DNA of 64,000 bases. It comes from Tetrastigma voinierianum. Lineage: Eukaryota > Streptophyta > Magnoliopsida > Vitales > Vitaceae. Every line of letters starts with the position of its first letter. Within the stretch, counting starts at the first letter, position 1. The notes under the pieces are model-generated. The model saw only the letters and a program-made list of their open reading frames with translations. It was not told where the DNA came from and did not search any database. The DNA lies in assembly GCA_016808115.1 (NCBI GenBank), contig JAEQBH010009496.1, forward strand, positions 20,273-84,272, written 5' to 3'. The translations under genes and the position numbers were made by a program. Shown piece by piece: positions 46,774 through 58,343 of this stretch.

Positions 46774-48852
46774 TCAGGCGTAGGCACGGCCTCCACGTGG
46801 CCCAGGGAAGAATAACCGTTCATTCTGTTTCCCGAACACATCGTCCACCTCTCTTGCCGGGATGCCGAAGGACAGCTCCTTCGCCTCCTTCTCCATCGCA
46901 TTCACAGTGTTCTTGTCCTGGTTTTGTCAGAGAGGAACTTAGAAATTATTTAGAGTGTGGAAAGAGCAGAAAGAAAGAAGATAAATGGTGGGTCCCAATT
47001 ACCACAAGAGCCTCCCTCAGTTGTTTTCAGCGTTAATGTCAAAGCAGGCAATCTCCAGATTCCGGTCGTTTCCGGCGACTATGATAATAAATTTGGCCTG
47101 TTGGGACTACAAAGAAACATTCCTCGTTTCAGAAATTGAACTAATTCTCTGATATTGTTGGATAGTACCCTGCTCTGTCCCTAGTGCCCTGCTGCCTGCT
47201 GCTGTTGTTGCTGAGCGACGTGGGGACAAGCCATCTCCCATCTTAATCCTTCACCATTAACCACCACTGCTATCTTTGTAGACCTTGAGTTGAACAATGG
47301 GCCTTGCATTGATCCCTGCAGAAGCCGAAATAAGATGCTGATCTGAAAGTTAAGGAGATAACGATTTGGGAGAGACGAAAGAGAGGAGAGAATTCTTTAG
47401 TGATATTAGAATAGAGAGACAGCAACGTCTATATCTTATAGCTATTAAGGAATTCATTGGCATCAACCTCATTGGAGCCGTCCATATCTGTGGAAATGGA
47501 GGGTTCCGCAACTAGAAAGATTGAATACCGCTTGGACTCAGCTTGTTCCAAATGGGAAGGGGAATATTCCACCTTCCTCCCGTTGGCTCAATGCCCGAAT
47601 CTGTTGTTCTGAAGCTTTCACGATCACTCCCTTATTCTGCTGACTGATCACCCTCTGTACCCTTCCTTGGTCTGCCTGCTTCATTTCCAATTCATGAAAG
47701 GCATTAACCCCCACATGTACAAGAATTAATAAGGAAAAAAAGGGAGAAATGTCAGACTCTTACCTTCAGAGCAGTGGAAAGTAATTCTGGGCTGAAAGCC
47801 CTGTAGAATGATGGTGGTTTCTCACCAGTTGAGCCATAATATGCCTACATAAAACCCCCCAAAAAATCAGAGTGTATATATACATAGATTTGTTTTTGTT
47901 TACGAGGCTAAGCCAAAAACTGACCTGGAATTCATCAGGGAGGGAAACAGGCTGTAGCAACGGTCTAGGTTTCTTTTTTGTCACTGTTGATAAATATAAA
48001 AAAGTGGTCCCTGCTCGGATCCTCACTACATCTCCCTGTTTGATGTTGAAGCTTTCCCTTTTACCTTCCCGCACCAGGCTGATTGTTCCTCGCCCTGAGA
48101 TATCAAATTATTAGTATAAACTCAGATTTAGCAATGAATTTGACAGGGAAATAAGGTGTGAAGAAAATATTAAGAATTTATACCGGAAAGCAACTATAGA
48201 GGACAGCCTCAGCATCAAGATGGGCAGGAAGAACAAAGGTCTGAGGGTTGGCTTCAATGGAGAGGAATCGGTAGTTCTCGAGCCCCCGGAGGAGGCGTGA
48301 CCTCTGGTGGAACTTCTGGAGGATCTTCACTCTGCCTTCGCTCTGTGATGTGATAAAGTGTTCGTCCTGAAACACATATGGGTTTTGCTCTTGCTGCTCC
48401 TCCTCCTCTTCCTCTTCCTGCTGATGCTGCTGATTGTCCTTCTTCTCTCCTCTTCCTCCTCGGCCTTCCTCCTCCCCACGTTGCCGCTCATAAGTCTCTT
48501 GGCACTGCCGGCGGCACTGCTCTTTCTGCTGTTCCTGCTGGCGCTCGCATTGCTTCTGGCATTGCCGCAGCTGCTTCTCCGGCTCGCCGCCTTCTCCCTC
48601 TCCTTCTCCTTCTCCTTCTCTTTCACCGTCTCCTCCGTGCTGCTTCTGTCTGAAGTAATCCTCGCACTTTTGTTCGCACTCCTGCCTCTGCCGATGGCTG
48701 AATTGATGTTGGGCCCGGCACAGGCTCTTGCACCGTTGGAGCTCCGGGTCTTCGTCGGCGGCGGCGACGACGACTGGAGAGAAGGTCACAGACAAGAAGA
48801 AGAAGGAGAACAGTAAGAAAGCAAAGGAAAGCTTGGTATTGATTACCATCAT
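46774..48852 (-). CDS. Vicilin-like 7S globulin with N-terminal antimicrobial-type repeats, copy B
   Basis: A seed-storage protein for protein bodies: signal peptide, Cys-rich acidic N-terminus, two cupin domains. Exons (minus): 48,852-48,184; 48,094-47,925; 47,844-47,764; 47,675-47,395; 47,315-47,003; 46,917-46,774. Exon 1 has a signal peptide (about residues 1-31), then CxxxC-x12-CxxxC and CxxxC-x10-CxxxC pairs separated by a Glu/Gly run, a Gln/Glu tract, and the cupin start ('NPYVFQDEHF', 'FVLPAHLDAEAVLY'). Exons 3 and 6 are intact; the end reads 'FGKQNERLFFPGPRGGRAYA'. Problems: two extra bases just before the exon 1 donor, a frame slip giving TGA in exon 4, no GT after exon 4 (AAAG then AATTC), and slips in exon 5. 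It is either a recently dead gene or a real gene with consensus errors. The N-terminus resembles cashew/pistachio-type vicilin allergens. Confidence 0.85.
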
Positions 48853-49021
48853 CGTGGAGTCTTAACCGGACTGCAACTGTAGCTCAAGCCTCAAAGAGTT
48901 TGTTAATGGAAAGAAAGATGAAGATGGGGCCAGGGGGTGGTGTATTTCTGTAGTAAAGAAAAGTAGGGGAGATAAGAAACATACATAGAACCTTTGTAAT
49001 ACCTTACCAGACGTGTAAATA

Positions 49022-49148
49022 TGCATGGATTCACATATACACATATTCGCCGCGTTTCAATGACGACAACACCTACAGTCCCATTTTCTCCTGAAATGAA
49101 ATGAAAATAGAGACACAGCCTCTTCACGTGCCTCTACCATCACATGCA
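49022..49148. promoter_or_regulatory. Seed-type promoter elements of vicilin copy B
   Basis: Upstream of the ATG at 48,852 are RY cores (TGCATG at 49,022-49,027; CATGCA at 49,143-49,148) and a perfect G-box CACGTG (49,125-49,130), within 300 bp. RY plus G-box is the usual combination for ABI3/bZIP-driven seed storage genes. The block 'tttttgtcacctttcacttcaa' next to it is conserved in copy A at 42,787. A convincing TATA box was not identified. Confidence 0.55.
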
Positions 49149-49653
49149 AGTTTTTGTCACCTTTCACTTCAATATTTTGGGGCCCTTCAAGGTTTCTCTC
49201 TCTCACTTATCGTCTGTACAAATGTTTGTTTCTTTTCCCACTAGTGATTTACACATGATGGCGCAACATGCATTCAGATTAATACTAAAAATGAAAATGA
49301 TTTGATAATTCAAAAACACCTTAGAATATTTCGAACACTCTCTCATATTGAAACTTTACCATTTGAACGAAAAAACTCACGAAGAAAAAAATAAAAGAAA
49401 ACCCAAATCTATATGTGGAAAAAAATTAATAATTTCAAACTAAAAATAGTAAAAAAAAATCAATCCTCCTATTTAACGAATAAGGGCTTGGAAATCCCAC
49501 AAGTGATTTTTCAAAAAAAAAATATTGTGATCTAAATGTAGCAAGATATCACAGTTCATTAATCCGGTTGAATTCCTGCTGTCATATAAAAATACAAAGA
49601 TATAGATTCAACATATAAGGCTACAAACAACATTTGGATACCAATAATCAGAA

Positions 49654-49758
<105 letters not shown>

Positions 49759-49955
49759 TTATCTTGTTTATTCCCAATAAATGATGTGCCCAATTTCAAA
49801 TTATCCGATTCGTAAAATATATTGCACAGCATTTTAATTGTGAGGAAATGCATTCCAACTTACCGCAAGAAATGGGTCGGAAAGGAAAAACGGAAATGGA
49901 AAAAATCATAGGAGCTGTTGATATAGATGTCGAAGCAGTAATGCCACCAAGCACT

Positions 49956-50103
49956 GTTTTAAAAACCGGATGGAACCGGCTCGTTATTTGGTGGCTTTTC
50001 TGACCCGATTTAATCGAGTTCGATCGCGGTCGATCATCCGGTTAATAATCGCAAGCGTGATGCGATAAGCACTAGATTGATAGCCGTCGAGTTTTTAAAA
50101 CAT
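49956..50103. mobile_element. Short MITE-like inverted-repeat element
   Basis: The ends are complementary: 'tgttttaaaaaccgg' at the left and '(g)agtttttaaaaca' at the right, with inner 'ccggatggaaccggc' and 'gatcatccggtt' also partly complementary. It is about 148 bp. It is absent from the otherwise collinear block A (43,345-43,375). Superfamily and target duplication are not resolved; 'atgccac' and 'ttggcat' flank it. Confidence 0.65.
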
Positions 50104-50394
50104 TGGCATCATGTGACAAAACGCCCACCACATGGAGGGCCTTATCCTTTCCACCCACGAAAGTTAAACAGAAGAAGCTTAACAATATAACAGTTATTTG
50201 GAATAATAAACCCCTGCATTTTCATAACCCTAAATCCAAATCCTTCAACTTTAAGACTTAAAACAACAAAGGATTTATTATGTCTCTTTCCTTCTTGATC
50301 AAGCAACATGCAAATAAAGAGGATGAGATATGTTGATCATAGAAAATTCTCAGGCTAGTTTTTCAGACATTAATTGGACTACAAAATGGTTTTC

Positions 50395-53300
50395 TTAAAG
50401 ATCAGGCATGCCCTTGCCAGTTTTAGCATCATATGTCTTCTCCAACACAAGATCCATGGGAGTATCTTTGGGACCAGCTGCAGAAAAACGAACATAAAAA
50501 ACAAACCAACAAATTCCATCAGAAGATCGAAGTATGTGATTCTTCAAACATTAGGTGAATGTATAAGAACATTGATGGAGGAAGTGGAAACTTGAAACAG
50601 AAAATTACCATGGATTTCTCTCGTCTAGGAACCACATTTTCATTTTTCTTTACTTTTAGATGGGAAATGTGATATGAATTAAGCAAAAAAGAAATATTCC
50701 GGTGGCAATGTGACATTAAAAGCTCCATTCAGATAAGTAATCATTAACCTACTTTACACATAGGTAAAGTTTGTTTTTTTACTTTTTGCTGAAAGCAAAA
50801 TAGCTTCCCACAGGTTATTTGTTTTTAACTTTTGAGATTTATTGAATGCTTAAGAATTTTTCTTTGAATAGAAAAGAAATGAAATATTTTGAGCTTTTAA
50901 ACTTCTTATTTTGAATGTTTTTTTACATTAAAGCTTTAAATATTGAAATATGAGAAAATCGTACTCTTTATGATTCGATTTAAACTCTTGAAATTAATTT
51001 CATGTTAATTAAATAAAATCATAAGTATTTTAAAAATTTTATTGTCTCAAAATTTAGATAAAATTTAAATTTTGATTTTTTTTTAGAAAAAATGACGACT
51101 AAATACTTGTAATCTAGTTATGTATTCGAGCAAAGTTATTAGCAAATAAATCTAAAACAAACAAGCATACCTTAAATGGCTATCAGTAGATACACCTAAT
51201 TTAAAGTTCAAGTAAAAGTTCTTCACTTAAACAATAAATGCTCAAAAAGCTAATATTCTCAAATCTCTCCCTCCCATTAACAGGAAAACCCCACATTAAC
51301 ATTGCTGAAATCAGAATGCAAATGGCACCATCAAACTTCCCAACTTGCATTGCACAAAACTAAAATCTTTAACTCAGATAACATAACTGAGATGATATAT
51401 TTTAGAGAACCCAAAAAATCACTTTTGTGGATTGATTATTATCAGGAAATTTTAATTTGAACTTATTAAGAAATTGAATACTATACTATATCTTTCATAT
51501 ACTTCCAACACTATCCCAAAGCTGATAATTATCATTAGTTTGATACGTAGAGTGCAAGTCATGTGTGATTACTGAGTAGGATCATTAAGGAGAGGAACAA
51601 GACGAGTGGGCACCAACTCTCATCATGATTATGTAGGCAGAAGCTAGTAAAATTGTGGTATACATGTTCAATAGGGATGTTCCAGAACTGAATAGAAGTG
51701 TTAAAACAATTTGGGAAAACTATGTGAATTTTAACTAGAACATTCTTGATTTCAATGTATATGTATTTTCCTTTTTGTATAATATGGTCTTCTTCTTTTT
51801 TTGTAAAGTAAGAAGAGTCCTTCAATCTCTTATCCTTAAAATTTCTTTTTTTTATCCATGATTTTTCTGAAGGGCTACCCCATTTATTGTGTACCATCAA
51901 TATCATTGTAATCATATATATATATATATATATATCTCTATATAGATAGATAGATAGGTAGGTAGATAGATTATATACGCTATAGAAGTTCTCAGGACAA
52001 GTTTTCCTTTGATTCCAAATCTACTTCCCCTTTTCATTTTCCATATGTCCATTAGACATGTTCCTGCATCAGGATTTCCCATTCTGCTCCTGCTGCCCCT
52101 TCCCATTTTAGATATTATAAACGCCCATCCCAAAGCTTTTGTCTCACATCCAGCTTTCCTAATATAACTACCCCAAAACACTAATTGTTAAGGCATGATA
52201 TTCGTATTATTTCCGTCATAAGGCGAGCACATGAGAGTTGGTAGTTTAGCAATGGTATCGGGCTGGTTTGATGAAGGTCTTGAGTTAGACATGCCTCTTT
52301 GCAATTTATTCCTCATTTATTTGAGTTTGTCAACAAACTATTGATTTATTTGACTCTCCACATGCGGATATGGGGTTGCACGTGAGGGAGGGTGTTAAAG
52401 GCATGATATTTATATTAAACTCAAATCCTACAAGCTTGAGCTTTTAGGAGAGTTGGTTGTTTAACACTAATTAATGCATCCCTAACTTCTATAGGTGTCA
52501 ATTACATGTAGAAATGGACTTTAGTCTGAATCACATGAACACAAGCAAACAAGATATCACATCGGATAATCCACAATCCATATATGGAAAATGGAAAAAG
52601 GAAATAACAAAGATGATAAGCTTCAAATACATACCAATTGTAGGTCTTGGGGTGGTCCTTATCTTTAAGATCTCAGGACGAGGAATTATGGATCCTGAGG
52701 CTCCTATACCTCTAGAAACTCTTACTTTTGTACCATCTTCTAAATATCTTATTCCAATCTTACAAGGTTTCCTGCATAAGAAAATATCTTTAAGTACCCT
52801 CTTTAAAAGAAAAAAATAAAAAGATGTAAGGAAGCGAAAAATCTCAAATGTGATATTACTGTGTGACGAGATTTCAAACTTGAACATTTAGACATGTAGT
52901 GAGCTAACAGAAAAATCCACCTTCAGCAGCCTTGCCTTGCTTGTCTCTTCTTCACCTATACCAGGATCGAAAAATCAAGCCCACCCTTGCCTTCAATATG
53001 CATACAAGGTTCAATAAAATCCACAATGATACTTTGAGAGCAAGCGGTAGAACAAACATACATCACAAGATATTACATATAGAAAATATATATCATGCCA
53101 CATGTGCACATACAAATATGATTATGCAGCCCGGATGAATCAAAGAATGATTGTTCTGAAATCAGCTTAAATGTTCTATGGCATCTTTAGCTAAGTGGGT
53201 AGAAGAGAAAATAGAAAGTTGTTGTCCAGAAATATTACCCATTAAATCTGATAGTCGGCTACATGTTATCCGTTATCATTTTTCAAATTGCTTTTGCATC

Positions 53301-54960
53301 AACTAGAATAGCATGGCCAAAAAATATTATTGCCATAACGATTCTCCCCGCAAGGAAAAAGATACCATAACATCTAAAAGATGATTAAAAAAAGAAGAAG
53401 AATAAAACAACAATAGACTGCAAGTGAGGGCCTCTCCGCAGATTTTGCCCTCAACAATAATACTGATTTTGAGATCGTATAGCACGCTTGATAACACAGC
53501 TTTCACCTTTATCTTTGCCTGATTATCATCACCTGCAAGTATAAGATAAAGGAAATAAAATAAATAAATAAAAAGATCATTCATTTTTCTTCTAAAAAAA
53601 TCTGATAATTTCTTCTCCTTACATTATCTCCTCTCACAATCCTCCAATTCTATAAGGTTTCTGAGCTCAGCCCCATATCAACAGGTCTCTCTGTTAGGAT
53701 TTGCAAGTCTTCCTACCAATCAAAAGATACAACAGAATTTTGACAATAAATTAATGCTTTTCTAAAATAAAAATAAAAATAGTAACTTTTATCCAACTTG
53801 GAGGCTTGCATTGGAAGAAGGTGGTTCTAAGAAAAGTGTAGCTCAATGAAGAATAGAAAATATTAACTATCTCAAAATTTTAAAAAAATATTTATTGATT
53901 TCAAGGCAAAAGGAAATTTGTAATTTTTATTTCAAGAGTTCTTCTTTAATATATAAATTTATTGCTACTTTTTATTTTTAAAATCAAAAAATAAAAAGTG
54001 TATCCAAACAAACACTTAGTTTCTTCATTATAGGAGAAAGTTAAATATTTTAAAAGAATAACAGTGTCAAAATGTTGTTGGCCTCAATGATTAAAGTGGA
54101 TAAAGTGGAGTAATCGGATGATGCATTTTTTCGTTTGGTAGGTAAATAATTTTTTCCTTTTTAGTTCACATTAGGACTTTGACAGTTGAACCTCCCATAA
54201 CCACCCAACCCCAACCACGACTAGGCCTCCAAGGGCAGAAAAAGTTGAATTCATTTTATAAAAGTAAGGACAATAAAATGAAGCTTCCAATGTTGGCATT
54301 CAAGAACTGGCACAATCAGATTTTTTTACGAGTTAATTGCAATATCCAAACCCCATTCCTTAAAATGATCGAATAGGAATAAACACAAACACTTAGCATG
54401 CGTTAGGTTATCTAAGTTGGTGCATTCACAAATCGTCCCATATATAAATAACTTCCATTTCTATGATCAAATCTAAAACTACCTATCCCACAAATAAACC
54501 AAAGAAAGCCAATAATCAATTACAAGCCTTAACATGAAAATGAAAATCATATTAATTTTCTGCCAATAGCTCAGACAAACATGCTGAAACTCAAATGAAA
54601 AAATAAAAATCACTTCATACTCAGTCCAAATGGCATTTCAAACAAGCCACGGGCACACAGAGGACTATTAAAATCTATATGAGGCAAAATTAAATTACAT
54701 TTATACTGAATCCCAAGACCTGAAAGCTAGTGTTGTCCCAGTTGTCAAGTTTCCAGTTTAGGGTTTTAACCTTAACAGTATTTTCTCAGCATCAAACAAT
54801 TTTATCTTACCTAAATTCAATTCACTGAATTTGGAAATAGATATTAGACAGTACCTTGAACTCAAAGATCGATCGAAACAGAGAGTTTGGGGAAGAAATT
54901 ATCCAAAGCTGTTGTGAAGAGGAGATCAGGGGCTTTTTCCGCTGCCGGCAAACCTTAAAG
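50395..54960 (-). CDS. RPL24: 50S ribosomal protein L24, mitochondrial (KOW protein)
   Basis: Nuclear gene for the large-subunit mitochondrial ribosomal protein L24. Exons (minus): 5'UTR about 54,960-54,855; ATG exon 53,676-53,623 ('NWRIVRGDN' end); KOW exon from 53,532 to about 53,435 (VMIIRGKDKGE... readable with indels); about 52,955-52,860 ('VKK', 'EGGIF' traces); 52,771-52,635, intact ('KPCKIGIRYLEDGTKVRVSR', then 'GASGSIIPRPEILKIRTTPR'); last exon 50,477-50,395, intact ('GPKDTPMDLVLEKTYDAKTG', 'KGMPDL', stop). The phase joins correctly between the last two exons. The ATG and KOW exons contain indels and an in-frame TAG. The last long intron carries a TRIM (52,186-52,466). A decayed duplicate lies at 43,636-45,350. 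The family call is firm; the N-terminal half cannot be translated as written. Confidence 0.85.
51913..51972. repeat. (AT)n / GATA microsatellite
   Basis: An AT run followed by 'agatagatagataggtaggtagatagatt', in the last intron of RPL24. Confidence 0.9.
52186..52466 (+). mobile_element. TRIM element with perfect 5 bp target duplication
   Basis: The 5' LTR 52,186-52,251 (TGTTAAGGCATGATATT...GTTTAGCA) is followed one base later by the primer site 'TGGTATCGGGCTGG' (52,253). The 3' LTR 52,393-52,466 (TGTTAAAGGCATGATATT...GTTTAACA) is preceded by the purine tract 'gtgagggaggg'. CTAAT flanks both sides (52,181-52,185 and 52,467-52,471). At 281 bp without coding capacity it is a terminal-repeat retrotransposon in miniature. 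It is inserted in the last intron of RPL24, antisense to the gene. A related TRIM lies at 44,771-45,011. Confidence 0.9.
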
Positions 54961-57076
54961 CCAGTAAGCTTAGCATATGGGCCGGCCCAAATTTTGAACT
55001 ATTGGGCTGAAAGTAGGCTGATTGTCACATTTAACAAATTTGCTATAAAATTTAAATTTATATATTTCCTATTTCTATATTAATTACATAATCAATTGGT
55101 TAAGTATATTAAAAATTAATATAGATTAATACTATTTTTTTTATATCTATTCATTTTGTATTACAACTTTGTAGCACTCACATTCTTACTTTAACATAAT
55201 AAATATTAAGGCATGGGACTTGAGGGTCTCAAAAAGCCAAGGGCGCTCCAGAAACCAAACCAGCCAGGGGTAAAGCTAGTCAAACCCCCGTTTTTATAAG
55301 GGTCGGTATGAAGCTTCATTTTAGGCCCAAGGGTTGGCTCGGCTCGTAGGCTTTTAGGCCGCTCTTGAAGAGTACGTCAGTAGTAAAGCTCTTTGAAATA
55401 TCATGGAAACTGTATCTGCCACTAGACCAACTCCTTTTATATTATTCTTTTAAAATCACGTTAAATATTCTTATTTATAATATGTATTTTGTTAAAAGTT
55501 TATTATATAAGTCAAATATAACTATAATTTAGCTTGTGCATTCAATTTTAAGTAAGAGGAAGAGGGTTAAAATTAAAAATATATATATAGTTTTAATTAT
55601 TAGGCTTTTCAAGCCCACTTGCCCTGGGCTGGGCGGTCGTCAGAGCCGCTCGTCTCTGCAGCCCATCAGTCCACCCCTAAGCATGTTAGGCCGTTTTAAA
55701 AATTCTGAGTTTAGAACCGGCCCGACGCAGTAATGGAATGTAGAGCATAGCTTGGGATCGTGGCGCCGTTTATAGAGTAGGGCGACTGGCTGTGAACCTC
55801 TAATGGGGACTCCAGGTTTATACCACATTTCCCTCATTTATCACTTGAGTCGAGCCTCAACGATAGATCAATGCTATATCAAAATCAAAAAATTACATTT
55901 ATGGGATCAATGTCTTTATATTATCTCAATCAACAAATAAAACAATTATGTAATAGCGAAAGTTTTTAATTTTATTTTTCTATTTAATTTTGTTTACATA
56001 TATTCACTTTGCATTATATATTTGATTCAAATTTGAGATCTCTATAAATACTTTGAGTTAGGTCTCGATGGCGAGACTAATACTATATCAAAATTATAAA
56101 ATTTGTATTCGAGATCAAATGTCTTTATATTATGTAATCAACAAATGAAACAATTATCTAGTGGTAAACTTTTTGTTACTTACTTTTATTCGCTGCATTT
56201 TATCGTGTGTCTTGTTGGGACTTCAGTGTCAGTAAAATCATAAGTGAATGCAATGTATCCCAATCGAATAAACAGAAGGAGATGTGTTTAAATAGTTGGA
56301 GTCTCTCAAATGGGTTTGGGCGAAGCCTTTTGGCTTTAATGGAAGAGGGGAGGGAGGACTGCGCCGAGCTAGGTCGATGTCCTATCTTGGCAGCGCCGCC
56401 CGGCTCGGTTCAAGTCCGGGTCCACCCTATCGGTTTCTATTTACTCCCGTTTTTTTAAATGAATTTTCCAACAAAAAAAAAAATCTCACTTCACTACATA
56501 TCATTCATTTTGTGCGATTGTTCTGAAAAATAATTGAGTTCGTCGAAGTCCTCCGATTACGTACCGCTTCGGAGGAATAAGATCCGTTCTATTTTGGGAG
56601 ACGATTGTCCATATATACTAGAGGTATAAATTGAGAGCCAGTCGTGCTTGGAACGCTGGCGTTTTTCGTTGGGTTGGATACGCTCTACTTTCCTAATTAT
56701 TTGTTGATTCTGGCTGCGAGGTTTAGCTTCCTTACGTATTTGTTGTGTTTTACGAGGCAGGCCAAGGCAGGGAACAATGGTATTACTTTGATGTTAGTTC
56801 AAATCCTAAGATGTCTTGTAAACCCATTAAAAATAAATTTTCATTTAATTGCCCTATTAATGTCTTTATTAAAATGAATAAATTATAGAGATCTCAAATA
56901 TAATCATATTGGATTGTAGTAAGATATTTGGGAGAGAAAAGCATGAAGTAAGTAATTCAATGAAAAGACATATCAAAGTGTCTTCACCTTATCACATATC
57001 ACCAACCCTAATTTATTACCTTATAAAAGAGAAGCCATAGAGGAGAAGCTCATAGCAGTTCTTGACCAGACCTCTA
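54961..57076. other. AT-rich intergenic stretch
   Basis: No supported gene. A GC-richer patch at 56,340-56,440 forms an imperfect inverted repeat ('ccgagc' ... 'gctcgg') followed by 'ggttcaagtccgggtcc', which recalls a tRNA T-arm, but no full tRNA fold was found. A second GC-richer patch lies at 55,615-55,810. Short open frames (for example 56,644-56,877) have no recognised homology. Confidence 0.4.
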
Positions 57077-57866
57077 ATGGCTACCAAGCTGTACTCATTT
57101 CTGATTCTACTTGTTCTCATTGCTGGTATGTATATATATAGGGTCTGTATTAGTTATAATTTTGAAAATTTATTTCTTTTTACCAGCAAAGAAACAGCAA
57201 AGAAAATATGTTTGTTCGGTTTTTCACATTTATGAAAAACAAAGAGAAACATAGAAAAAACACTATATTTTCTGTCCTTGTGGGATCCCGAGTTCGAGTC
57301 ATAATGTAACTAGAGTGGTTAGTTGTCCAAAAAAGTATTTTAAAAATTGATTTAGATTAATACCATTTGTTGTTTTTTAGACATCTAATCACTTTCCATT
57401 ACAAAATTGTTTTGGCTTATTTGATTACCCTTTTCGGAAATTGTTTTATGTTATGTTATCAAAACAAGGAAATGAGGGGAGACACGTTTTGTTCCTTTTC
57501 CCTTTTTTGGTTGAAACGAAGAAAAGCGATAATAATTTTTGTCTTACTTTTTAAAAATGGTTCTCCGAAGCGATTTTAAAAAACAAAGCTCATAATTTTT
57601 TTTTGAATATTGATGGGAATTAAAGACTATTTTAATTAATTGACATTAAATTTTTGTGTGTGGGTGTTGAAAAATGAACAGCAAGAATGGAGGAGAGCAG
57701 TGGATGTGAAGAAGTGTTTGTGACAGTATATTTTGTGTGTAACAAAGGGGAACCAGATGAAGGATGCTGGAATACTTGCACTGACAAGCACCCTGGTGGG
57801 AAAGCCTTTTGTAAAACTTCACCTGGCTTTCCCATGGTTTTTTGTGGCTGTCTATACAAATGTTGA
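57077..57866 (+). CDS. Defensin-like cysteine-rich secreted peptide
   Basis: Two exons: 57,077-57,125 and 57,682-57,866, with a 556 bp GT-AG intron. Exon 1 encodes Met plus a signal peptide ('MATKLYSFLILLVLIAG'). The intron lies in the codon joining signal and mature parts, the usual place in plant defensins and defensin-like genes. The mature peptide has eight cysteines in the order C, C, CxxxC ('CWNTC'), C, CxC ('CGC'), C, ending 'YKC' before TGA. This is the defensin-like (DEFL) spacing with the CSab CxxxC/CxC core. Such peptides act outside the cell in defence or in reproductive signalling; which applies here cannot be told. The frame is intact, unlike most genes in this window. A good start context (taATGGCT) supports the Met. 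Confidence 0.85.
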
Positions 57867-58003
57867 TTGGTCTTCTTTTTTTTTAATAAGATTAATATGG
57901 TGTTTGTTTTTTTATTTATTTAATTATAAATAGAACTTGAGTTTGGTTTTGTTATATTTTATTAAGTATTAAAAAGTGAAGAAAAAATAATAGGGAAAAG
58001 GTA

Positions 58004-58343
58004 TAAGAAAAACCTATTGTGTTTTACCTAATATCCCATTTCCATCTTAAACTTTATTTTGGTTTAAACAGGTTCTTACAGTTTACTTCCGTAACCCAAA
58101 TTAGCCCATATCATGACTTAAACCGTTAAAATGATCACATGATGTTAAAAAAAATGTTAAGCCACATGATACCCATGTGGAAGTCACACCAATGCTTAAT
58201 GGGTATTTTAACACCGTTTGATTATTTTAACGGTTTGAGTCACGGCATGAGCTGATTTTGGTTGCAGATGCGCTGTGGTACATTAAAATGAAGTTTAGGT
58301 ATAAATAGTATCGGGTGAAGCAAGAATTTAGGTTTTTTTCTTA
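58004..58343. mobile_element. MITE with long terminal inverted repeats
   Basis: The left part 'taagaaaaacctattgtg', 'ttaaactttattttggttta', 'cccatatcatgactt', 'aaaccgttaaaat' is repeated in inverse in the right part ('attttaacggttt', 'gagtcacggcatgagctg', 'taaaatgaagtttaggtata', 'aggtttttttctta'). The inverted repeats cover about 130-150 bp on each side of a ~340 bp element with no coding capacity. The long arms suggest a Mutator-like or foldback MITE. The target duplication was not identified. Confidence 0.75.

Noticed and set aside
48358..48816. Long plus-strand open frame rich in Leu/Ala (152 aa) opposite vicilin copy B
   Set aside because: It is the antisense shadow of the Glu/Gln-rich vicilin exon 1: GAG/CAG codons read as CTC/CTG on the other strand. 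No independent gene features.
51559..51915. 118 aa minus-strand open frame within the last intron of RPL24
   Set aside because: AT-rich intron sequence, no homology, and flanked by intact L24 exons whose splice phases skip it.
56340..56440. tRNA-like sequence ('ggttcaagtccgggtcc' with an upstream inverted repeat)
   Set aside because: Only the T-arm-like piece fits. No acceptor stem, D-arm or anticodon arm of correct size could be placed around it.
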